NCBI GenBank assembly: GCA_002336765.1
Contig: DDES01000141.1
Location: forward strand, 1 to 7,956
DNA: 7,956 nucleotides
Reading direction: 5' to 3'
From: Novosphingobium sp. UBA1948
Lineage (GTDB): Bacteria > Pseudomonadota > Alphaproteobacteria > Sphingomonadales > Sphingomonadaceae
Shown here: piece by piece, positions 1 to 5,180 of the stretch
Position numbering within the stretch: the stretch's first letter is position 1
How the letters are laid out: every line of letters begins with the position of its first letter
Program-made: the position numbers and the translations under genes
The notes under the pieces: generated by a model
What the model saw: only the letters and a program-made list of their open reading frames with translations
Databases searched by the model: none
Told to the model about the DNA's origin: nothing

Positions 1-335
1 TCTTCTCCTTCGGCACCAACGACCTCACGCAAACCACGCTGGGCGTGTCGCGCGACGATGCGGCCCGCTTCCTTGGCGTCTATGTCGATCAGGGCATCTA
101 TGCCCGTGATCCCTTCGTCAGCCTTGATGTGGATGGCGTAGGGCAATTGGTAGAATTGGCCGCCGAGCGCGGACGCAAGACGCGCGGCGATCTCAAGTTG
201 GGCATTTGTGGCGAGCATGGTGGCGATCCCGCCTCGATCGCCTTCTGCGAAAAGGTCGGGCTGGATTACGTCTCGGCCTCGCCCTTCCGCGTGCCTATTG
301 CCCGCCTGGCGGCGGCGCAGGCCGCTCTGGGGTAA
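1..335 (+). CDS. ppdK: Pyruvate, phosphate dikinase, C-terminal fragment (partial at left edge)
   Basis: This is the last ~110 residues of pyruvate phosphate dikinase, which interconverts pyruvate + ATP + Pi and PEP + AMP + PPi in the cytoplasm. The frame is open from base 3 and begins FSFGTNDLTQ, the PEP/pyruvate-domain signature. It continues through a GICGEHGGDP block, whose Cys is the known catalytic proton donor of the family, and ends with DYVSASPFRVPIARLAAAQ, the almost invariant C-terminus. All of this lies in the C-terminal TIM barrel (PEP-utilisers domain). The N-terminal ATP-grasp and phosphohistidine domains lie outside the window. The stop is TAA at 333-335. An internal GTG at 45 is not a start, because the conserved sequence continues upstream of it. 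Downstream is a terminator hairpin shared with the convergent methyltransferase gene. PEP synthase and EI of the PTS share this fold, but the C-terminal motif wording fits PPDK. Confidence 0.95.
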   Translation, partial: FSFGTNDLTQTTLGVSRDDAARFLGVYVDQGIYARDPFVSLDVDGVGQLVELAAERGRKTRGDLKLGICGEHGGDPASIAFCEKVGLDYVSASPFRVPIARLAAAQAALG

Positions 336-343
336 GAAAACAG

Positions 344-380
344 GGGGCGTCGGAGCGATCCGGCGCCCTTATTTCTTCCA
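344..380. terminator. Bidirectional terminator between ppdK and the methyltransferase gene
   Basis: Bases 345-354 pair with 359-368, with one G-T wobble, giving a 10-bp stem capped by GCGA (355-358), a GNRA tetraloop. On the + strand the stem is followed by TTATTTCTT, suiting ppdK. On the minus strand it is followed after a few bases by GTTTTCTT, suiting the methyltransferase gene, whose TAA stop (369-371) sits at the foot of the stem. The two convergent genes are only 33 bp apart, so one hairpin serving both is the simplest reading. Confidence 0.75.
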
Positions 381-1154
381 GCCGCTGAGCGTCAGAATCT
401 CGAACCGCTCGGTCACGCGGCTATCCTCGGTGGCATTGTCAAAAGCTGCCAGCGCCCGCGCATAGGCGGCCTTGCCCAGCACCGGCCCGCGCTGCGCCAG
501 CACCGCGCCACAAGCCATCGCCCGCACATCGCCTACCAGCCCCTTGAGCGAGCGGAACCGCACATCCAGCCCCCGCGTGTTCGCCACCGGATCGGCATAG
601 CCGCAGCGCTGGAGCAATTGCGCGCCGCTGCGCACATCGACCATCGGATGCATCCGCGCCGCGGGGCGCTCTCCGTCGGCAGCCAGCATAACCGCGCGCA
701 GCACTGGCAGCGAACCGGCCCCCATAAAGCTGGCCAGCATCAACCCACCTTGCGCCAGCGCGCGGCGTAGATGGATCAACGCGCCGGGCAAGTCATTCAC
801 CGTATCCAGCGTGCCGAGCGAGACGATCAGATCGAACCCCTCGAGAGGATAGGGCTGTTCCTCATCCAGCGCCGCGCCAACCAGCCCTGCCGGATCAGCC
901 TCGATCACATCGGCGCCCCGCGAACGCAGCCCTGCCGCCAAGTGCCCGCTCCAGTCGCCCACCACCAAAGCCCGTTTGGGCTCGACACGCAGGAAGCCGA
1001 GGCGGTCCTCGACATCCTCGACCATATCGTCGAGCAGATAGCGGGCGGCATCCGGCCGCTGGCGCAAACCCGCAGCACGGCGGCGCACGGCAAGACGGCG
1101 GCGGGGATCGAAGATGCGGGGTGGAGCGGGGGACGGGACAGGGGGCTGGCTCAT
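369..1154 (-). CDS. NDUFAF5/BioC-like class I methyltransferase-fold protein
   Basis: A 261-aa cytoplasmic protein of the SAM-methyltransferase fold. Residues ~105-150 (FDLIVSLGTLDTVNDLPGAL, then a beta strand and ASFMGAGSLP) match the pattern of human NDUFAF5 (C20orf7) and its alphaproteobacterial relatives. So do the later MHPMVDVRSGAQLLQRCGY segment and the GW near the C-terminus. NDUFAF5 hydroxylates an arginine of the complex I subunit NDUFS7, so a complex I assembly role is possible here, but that is inference. Motif I, normally a glycine-rich LDLGCGxG, reads VVGDWSG at residues 64-70, so the SAM-binding loop is atypical. The start is well supported by a perfect minus-strand AGGAGG (1160-1165), 5 nt before the ATG. 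The N-terminus is rich in Pro and Arg. The gene is divergent from comF with 52 bp between starts. Membership in the NDUFAF5/BioC group is fairly secure; the reaction is not. Confidence 0.85.
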   Translation of the reverse strand: MSQPPVPSPAPPRIFDPRRRLAVRRRAAGLRQRPDAARYLLDDMVEDVEDRLGFLRVEPKRALVVGDWSGHLAAGLRSRGADVIEADPAGLVGAALDEEQPYPLEGFDLIVSLGTLDTVNDLPGALIHLRRALAQGGLMLASFMGAGSLPVLRAVMLAADGERPAARMHPMVDVRSGAQLLQRCGYADPVANTRGLDVRFRSLKGLVGDVRAMACGAVLAQRGPVLGKAAYARALAAFDNATEDSRVTERFEILTLSGWKK

Positions 1155-1171
1155 GCGCGCCTCCTGCCCGC

Positions 1172-1200
1172 TTGGCGCGGACGGCGCAAGAGCTTACACA
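1172..1200 (+). promoter_or_regulatory. Possible comF promoter very close to the start codon
   Basis: TTGGCG (1172-1177) and TACACA (1195-1200) are separated by exactly 17 bp. They match the -35 consensus at 4 of 6 positions and the -10 consensus at 3 of 6. If used, transcription would begin about at the comF ATG (1207), giving a leaderless or nearly leaderless mRNA. Weak matches like this are common by chance. Confidence 0.2.
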
Positions 1201-1206
1201 AGGGCG

Positions 1207-1950
1207 ATGACCAGCCTGAAATTGCTCGATCTGCTGTTCCCTCCGCGCTGTCCGCTGTGCGGCGCTGGGCTGGCGGGGCAGGACGGGTTGTGCGCCGATT
1301 GCTGGACGGGGCTGGCGCTGCCCGGCGAGCCTTGCTGCAACCTGTGCCACAGGCCGCTCGCCAGTGAACAGGCCTCGCACCATGCCGAAAGCCTGCGCTG
1401 CGCCGCCTGTGCCGAGCATGTCCCGCTTCATCATGGCGTCGCGGCGGCCACGATCTACAACGCAACCTCGCGCAAGCTGGTGCTGGCGCTCAAACATGGG
1501 CGACGGTTGGCCTTGGCGCCCTTTATGGCGCGGTTGATGGCGGCACGGCTCAAAGTCCACGCCGATGTGGGTGCCGATTGGCTGGTGGTGCCGGTGCCGC
1601 TGCACCGCTGGCGCCTGTGGGCGCGTGGCTTCAACCAGTCGGCCTTGCTGGCGCGGGCCGTCGCGCGGGATCATGACGGACCTTTGGTTGTCGATGCGCT
1701 GGTGCGGCGGCGGCGCACGCCGATGCTGGGCGGCATGGGGCGGCGGGAACGTGCCCGCATCCTCGACGGCGCGATTACCGTCCATCCGCGACGGCGGGCG
1801 ACCCTGCGTGGCGCAAAAGTGGTATTAGTGGATGACGTCTTGACCAGCGGCGCTACCACCGATGCCTGTATGACCGCGCTCTATGCGGCGGGGGTGGAAC
1901 AGGTGGTGCTGGCCTGTTTTGCGCGGGTGACGGGCGAGGCGCTGCCTTGA
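1207..1950 (+). CDS. comF: ComF-family protein (zinc-ribbon plus phosphoribosyltransferase fold)
   Basis: A 247-aa cytoplasmic protein with the standard ComF layout. The N-terminal part carries four CxxC pairs (residues 15/18, 29/32, 44/47 and 65/68), consistent with double zinc-ribbon binding. The C-terminal type I phosphoribosyltransferase domain has the PRPP-binding signature VVLVDDVLTSGATT at 205-218. An RGFNQS stretch before it is typical of the family. ComF is needed for DNA uptake in Bacillus and Haemophilus, but most bacterial homologues have no proven role. The ATG at 1207 was chosen because MTSLKLLDLLFPPRCPLC is the usual ComF beginning. The frame stays open upstream to 1114, but that would overlap the divergent methyltransferase gene. 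The only Shine-Dalgarno-like bases, AAGGG at 1200-1204, are just 2 nt from the ATG. The end of the gene lies in a tandem duplication. Confidence 0.93.
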   Translation: MTSLKLLDLLFPPRCPLCGAGLAGQDGLCADCWTGLALPGEPCCNLCHRPLASEQASHHAESLRCAACAEHVPLHHGVAAATIYNATSRKLVLALKHGRRLALAPFMARLMAARLKVHADVGADWLVVPVPLHRWRLWARGFNQSALLARAVARDHDGPLVVDALVRRRRTPMLGGMGRRERARILDGAITVHPRRRATLRGAKVVLVDDVLTSGATTDACMTALYAAGVEQVVLACFARVTGEALP

Positions 1951-1980
1951 TGGCCACAAAGCTGCCTTGATGGCCATAAA
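1941..1980. repeat. 20-bp tandem duplication across the comF stop codon
   Basis: Bases 1941-1960 and 1961-1980 are head-to-tail copies, identical at 19 of 20 positions (C at 1957, T at 1977). The first copy contains the last codons and TGA of comF. The second lies just after the gene and ends in the A-rich run that doubles as the T tract of the minus-strand terminator. This looks like a recent slippage duplication. It does not change the ComF reading frame, because the first copy supplies the in-frame stop. Confidence 0.85.
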
Positions 1981-2009
1981 AAAGCGCCCGGAGTTTAACC
2001 CCCGGGCGC
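1978..2009 (-). terminator. Intrinsic terminator acting on leftward (minus-strand) transcription
   Basis: GCGCCCGG (1984-1991) pairs perfectly with CCGGGCGC (2002-2009) around a 10-nt loop. Read on the minus strand, the stem is followed directly by six T (complement of 1978-1983), the classic Rho-independent form. On the plus strand the stem is followed by CCTCGTG with no T run, so it is a poor comF terminator. No minus-strand protein gene ends here. That implies either a small RNA or read-through from the operon beyond hisI. Confidence 0.65.
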
Positions 2010-2216
2010 CCTCGTGACGAAACTCGCGGGTGGCGCCGGTGGCGCGGATGACGGTCGCCCCTGTACGGCCGTCACACCCAAACCCTCATCATAGTGGGCC
2101 TGCCATGAACTGGCCGCCCTTATCCCTGAACCGTGGCGCTCGAACCGGCGCTTGGGCCTTTACGATCTCCCTCAAGACCGTGAGCCTGTGTTTGACGGTT
2201 TCGGCCCAAAGATAAA
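1984..2216 (-). ncRNA. Candidate structured non-coding RNA between comF and hisI
   Basis: This is the main content of the 363-bp gap 1951-2313, which has no convincing protein gene. Several inverted repeats nest sensibly. A long-range stem pairs 2033-2040 with 2144-2151 (8 bp perfect) and extends with 2042-2045/2136-2139. Inside it are two hairpins: 2049-2054/2069-2074, and 2091-2123 (ATA/TAT, GGGC/GCCC and GCCA/TGGC arms around a 5-nt loop). To its right, 2152-2158 pairs with 2203-2209 and encloses 2177-2181/2195-2199. The terminator at 1978-2009 gives the minus orientation, for an RNA of roughly 230 nt. I cannot place it in a known family: there is no SRP GGAAGGAAGC motif, no tmRNA tag frame and no RNase P core. 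It could instead be a plus-strand leader of hisI. No clear promoter was found on either strand. Confidence 0.4.
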
Positions 2217-2313
2217 GGGGCGAGGCTATCATGTGTGGATTTTCACCCTCAGTTGTGGTTATCGCGCAACATCACCGGCCAGCATGGCCCCGCCAGCACA
2301 GGATTTGTCCGAC

Positions 2314-2694
2314 ATGTCATCGCCCAGCTCGAACCATAGCGAAGAACGCGAACAGGGCAGCGCCTTCATGCCGCGCTTCGATGGCGCCGGTCTGCTCACC
2401 GCCATCGCGGTCGATTCGGCCAGCAAGGACATCCTTATGGTGGCCTTTATGGATGCCGAGGCTTTGGCCAAAACGCGGGCTTCGGGCCTTGCCCATTTCC
2501 ATTCGCGCAGTCGGGGGAAACTGTGGCTGAAGGGCGAGACTTCGGGCCATTTCCTGCGCGTGGAGGAAATGCGCGTCGATTGCGATCAGGATGCACTGGT
2601 CATGTTATGCCGCCCCGAAGGGCCAGCCTGCCACACCGGCGCGCCCTCGTGTTTCTATCGCAAGCTTGAGGGCGACACGCTGGTTCGGGTTTAA
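2314..2694 (+). CDS. hisI: Phosphoribosyl-AMP cyclohydrolase
   Basis: Third step of histidine biosynthesis: opens the purine ring of phosphoribosyl-AMP to give ProFAR, in the cytoplasm. The product is 126 aa, normal for a HisI without a fused HisE domain. The core begins RFDGAGLLTAIAVD. WLKGETSG is at 71-78. The metal and catalytic cluster DCDQD is at 89-93, with Mg-binding Asp 89, 91 and 93 and Zn-binding Cys 90. GPACHTGAPSCF is at 103-114, with Cys 106 and 113. All expected ligands are present. The start is uncertain. ATG 2314 follows AGGA (2300-2303) by 10 nt and is preferred. ATG 2284 would add 10 residues and ATG 2368 would remove 18. The gene stands alone: no other his gene is in the window. 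It converges on the hydrolase gene with only 13 bp between stops. Confidence 0.95.
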   Translation: MSSPSSNHSEEREQGSAFMPRFDGAGLLTAIAVDSASKDILMVAFMDAEALAKTRASGLAHFHSRSRGKLWLKGETSGHFLRVEEMRVDCDQDALVMLCRPEGPACHTGAPSCFYRKLEGDTLVRV

Positions 2695-2707
2695 AACTGG
2701 CGCGGGT

Positions 2708-3403
2708 TTACAAAATTTCGTCGAACAGGCTGAGCATCGCCGCCCAGCTCTGGCGGTCGGCGCTGGCATCATAGGCCAGTGCCGCCATGCCGCGCTCGTC
2801 GCTGCCCTTGTCGGTAAAGCCGTGGCGCACGCCTGAATAGCTGTGGAAGTGCCAGTTGGCGCCCACCGCATCGAGTTCCTCCCAAAGGCCCAGCACCGCC
2901 TCGCGGGTGGCCAGCGGATCGCGGTCACCATGACAGATCAGGATACGCGGGAGAATTGGCTTGTCAGCGGGGCGGGCGGTGCCGAACACGCCATGGAAGC
3001 TGACCACGGCCGCAACATCAGCCCCGTCGCGCGCCAGTTCCAGCGCGGCCTGACCGCCCATGCAATAGCCCACCACCGCCACCGGCAGACCCGCTGCTTC
3101 CGGCAGGGCACGCAAGGCGGACAGGGCGGCATGGAGACGGGTGCGATAATGCGCCACATCGGCGCGCAGCTTTTCCGCCAAGGGGCGCGATGCCTCGAAA
3201 TCGGCCACCGGCTCGCCATAAAAGTCGCCGATCAGCGCCAGATAGCCTTCTGCGGCCAAGGCCTGCGCGCGACGCTCGATGACAGGGGTGACATTGGCAA
3301 TGGTCGGCCAGACCAGAAAGGCGGCGCGCGGCGGGCCAGAGGGTCGGGCCAGCCAGCCGGTGAGCGCGGTGTCACGGTCGGTATAGGCGAGGGCTTCAAG
3401 CAT
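2708..3403 (-). CDS. Dienelactone-hydrolase-family alpha/beta hydrolase
   Basis: A 231-aa cytoplasmic alpha/beta hydrolase. The family triad is visible: nucleophile Cys114 in GYCMGG, Asp162 in HGDRDP and His194 in VRHGFTD. Carboxymethylenebutenolidase opens dienelactone in chlorocatechol breakdown, but the QEIFG glutamate that activates the cysteine there is replaced (WPTIANVTP, Thr34). No catechol-pathway gene is nearby, so the true substrate is unknown. The start was set at ATG 3403. It has GAAGG 9 nt upstream and overlaps the MFS stop by 8 nt (3396-3403), suggesting translational coupling. An in-frame ATG at 3436 lacks a ribosome site and would lie inside the exporter gene. The gene is the second of a two-gene minus-strand operon, and no terminator is visible after it. 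Confidence 0.9.
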   Translation of the reverse strand: MLEALAYTDRDTALTGWLARPSGPPRAAFLVWPTIANVTPVIERRAQALAAEGYLALIGDFYGEPVADFEASRPLAEKLRADVAHYRTRLHAALSALRALPEAAGLPVAVVGYCMGGQAALELARDGADVAAVVSFHGVFGTARPADKPILPRILICHGDRDPLATREAVLGLWEELDAVGANWHFHSYSGVRHGFTDKGSDERGMAALAYDASADRQSWAAMLSLFDEIL

Positions 3404-4661
3404 GGTCAGGGGCCTTCTGCTCGGTGTGGAAATCATAGGCGCGGCGGATTTCAGGGAAGATCACCGCCCAGATCAGCGTGATGGCCACCGCGCCTACACC
3501 GCCCAGCACCACCGCTCCGGTCGCGCCCACCACGGCAGCGGCAAGGCCCGATTCCATCTCGCCCAATTCGTTGGAAGCGCCGATGGCGAGGCTGGAGATC
3601 GCCTGCACCCGCCCACGCATTCCGTCGGGCGTGCGCAATTGCACCAGACTGTTGCGCACGAAGACGCTGATCATGTCCGCCGCGCCCAGAATAGCCAGCA
3701 TGGCCAGCGACAGATAGAAATCGCGCGAGATGCCAAACACCGCCGTTGCCACCCCGTATACCGCCACCGAGGCCAGCATGATGACGCCGACATTCTTCTG
3801 CAAGGGACGGATCGACAGCGCCACGCCAATGATCGCGGCGCCCACCGCCGGTGCGGCACGCATCTGGCCTAGCCCGCTGGCACCCACATGCAGGATGTCG
3901 CGCGCATAGACCGGCAGCAGCGCGTTGGCCCCTGCAAACAGCACCGCGAACAGGTCGAGCGTCATGCAGCCCAGCAGGAACGGATTGCCGCGAATGAAGG
4001 TGAAGCCTTCCACCACCATGCGCAGCGGATGGGTATCGCGGTTGGCGGCGTGGACCGGCAATTTACCGATAGCCAGCAGGCAGACGATGCCGATTATCAG
4101 CATAGCCGCAGCCAACGCGTAGAACAGCGGCGGTTGCCAGCCAAACAGCAGGCCAGCGCTGGCAGGGCCGAAGATCGTGCCCGCCTGCATCGCCATCGAA
4201 TTCATCGCAATGGCGCGGGGCAGCAGGACAGGTGGCACAATCATCGGCGCGATAGAGGACACCGCCGGGCTGAAAAACACCCGCGCCGCGCCATGCGCCA
4301 CGCCCAGGCCGAGCAGCAGCGGCAATGTCAAAGCACCGGTCCATGTCGCCAGCGCTAGCACCAGCGCCATCACCGCGTCGACGCCTATCGACAGCGCGCC
4401 AACAAGCCGCCGGTCAAAGCGGTCCGCCACCACGCCCGCCACCGGCGTCAGCAGGAACATCGGCATGAATTGTACAAAACCCAGCACGCCCAGCATGAAG
4501 GAGGCGCGCTCGACGCTCATGCCATAGTCGTTGCGAGCCAGATCGTAGAGCTGGTAGCCGATGATAACGACCATGCCCGACGAGGCGAACCATGACAGAA
4601 AACGGGTGATCCAGAACAGACGGAAGTCGAGAATCTGGATGGGGGAGGTTTGGTCAGTCAC
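3396..4661 (-). CDS. MFS exporter, EntS/MFS_3-like
   Basis: A ~421-aa inner-membrane transporter of the major facilitator superfamily, with about 12 hydrophobic segments judged by eye. The loop between TM2 and TM3 carries motif A, GVVADRFDRR (residues ~76-85). The opening FRLFWITRFLSWFASSGMVVIIGYQLYDLA and the long APMIVPPVLLPRAIAMNSMAMQ segment resemble the MFS_3/enterobactin-exporter (EntS) group, which usually pumps out small molecules by proton antiport. The substrate cannot be read from sequence. The start is uncertain. GTG 4661 is preferred because it puts the first hydrophobic segment at the usual distance, although its ribosome site is poor. A TTG at 4700 would add 13 residues with no ribosome site. 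The gene is first in the operon with the hydrolase, which may act on the exported compound; that link is inference. Confidence 0.88.
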   Translation of the reverse strand: MTDQTSPIQILDFRLFWITRFLSWFASSGMVVIIGYQLYDLARNDYGMSVERASFMLGVLGFVQFMPMFLLTPVAGVVADRFDRRLVGALSIGVDAVMALVLALATWTGALTLPLLLGLGVAHGAARVFFSPAVSSIAPMIVPPVLLPRAIAMNSMAMQAGTIFGPASAGLLFGWQPPLFYALAAAMLIIGIVCLLAIGKLPVHAANRDTHPLRMVVEGFTFIRGNPFLLGCMTLDLFAVLFAGANALLPVYARDILHVGASGLGQMRAAPAVGAAIIGVALSIRPLQKNVGVIMLASVAVYGVATAVFGISRDFYLSLAMLAILGAADMISVFVRNSLVQLRTPDGMRGRVQAISSLAIGASNELGEMESGLAAAVVGATGAVVLGGVGAVAITLIWAVIFPEIRRAYDFHTEQKAPDHA

Positions 4662-4730
4662 CCCGCCGCTTTGACAGGCGCCAGCGCGCTTGCCAAGCAA
4701 GGAGTGGCTGCGGCGTGAAAACCGGAGCTA

Positions 4731-5075
4731 TCAGCGCTCTGACCGCAGACGCGGATTGGGCTGTAGCGCTGTCATCATCGCGGTGAAATCGTCGAGACGG
4801 ATGATACGCTCAAACTGGAATCCGGCGCGGTCGCCTGTGTTCCAGATAAGATGGGCCTCGATGCGGCCCGCCACGGGCAGGCGAATGGTGATTCGCTCGC
4901 CGCGCCCCAGATCGAGCACATTGCTTACCATAAAGCCATGCGCCGAAATATTGGCAACATCGACCATGATCTCGCCCAGCCGACGGTGTTCGGCAGCCAC
5001 CCGGAAATGCACGGGATGGCGCGCCGAACGGCGCAATTCGGTAACCGAAAGCTGCGCGCCAGATGCCATAGTCAT
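4731..5075 (-). CDS. Single-domain PilZ protein (predicted c-di-GMP binding)
   Basis: A 114-aa soluble protein that is essentially one PilZ domain, the receptor fold for cyclic di-GMP. The first half of the binding motif is RRSAR (R15 and R19, RxxxR). The second is NISAHG (42-47), fitting (D/N)xSxxG with Asn in the first place. The rest is the expected short beta barrel (FMVSNVLDLGRGERITIRLPV, then HLIWNTGDRAGFQFE). Such stand-alone PilZ proteins typically modulate motility, attachment or exopolysaccharide output through a partner; nothing here shows which. Two starts are close together: ATG 5075, with AAGGG only 4 nt upstream, and ATG 5069, with the same AAGGG 10 nt upstream. They differ by two residues. 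The gene lies downstream of tyrS in the same direction with a 105-bp gap containing a hairpin, so it may have its own promoter. Confidence 0.88.
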   Translation of the reverse strand: MTMASGAQLSVTELRRSARHPVHFRVAAEHRRLGEIMVDVANISAHGFMVSNVLDLGRGERITIRLPVAGRIEAHLIWNTGDRAGFQFERIIRLDDFTAMMTALQPNPRLRSER

Positions 5076-5150
5076 GATTCCCTTGGTTTATTGTTCCGAG
5101 GGAAGGACTTTAGACCCGAATGGCGAAAAAACCGTAAAACCGGCACTCCT

Positions 5151-5178
5151 TTGCCGCCCTTGTCAAAGCAGGCGGCAA
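5151..5178 (-). terminator. Hairpin downstream of tyrS, possible weak terminator or attenuator
   Basis: TTGCCGCC (5151-5158) pairs perfectly with GGCGGCAA (5171-5178) around a 12-nt loop, 3 bp after the tyrS stop. On the minus strand no T run follows directly; a T6 tract appears only about 17-20 nt later (complement of 5126-5131). It may be a weak terminator for tyrS or just an RNA-stabilising 3' hairpin. The loop contains a perfect minus-strand TTGACA (5161-5166), but no -10 is seen at the right distance. Confidence 0.4.
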
Positions 5179-5180
5179 GT

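Noticed and set aside
895..1785. A 296-codon minus-strand open frame over comF and the methyltransferase start
   Set aside because: Its product is low-complexity, rich in Arg, Pro and Ala, and lies opposite the well-supported comF. It also overlaps the methyltransferase gene in another frame.
2139..2146. Minus-strand GGTTCGA resembling a tRNA T loop
   Set aside because: The flanking bases do not form the 5-bp T stem, and no acceptor, D or anticodon arm can be drawn around it.
2231..2530. A plus-strand open frame starting with ATG at 2231
   Set aside because: It runs into hisI in the wrong frame, and its translation shows no family features. The hisI frame has every expected metal ligand.
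2843..4358. Several plus-strand open frames (2843-3481, 3402-3872, 3888-4358) opposite the hydrolase and MFS genes
   Set aside because: They show His/Arg/Gln-rich antisense composition and no motifs, and they are opposite genes with clear catalytic or membrane signatures.
5161..5166. Perfect TTGACA on the minus strand as a promoter for the PilZ gene
   Set aside because: At 16-19 bp spacing the downstream hexamers (CCGGTT, CGGTTT and similar) do not resemble a -10 box. It is kept only as a possibility in the findings.
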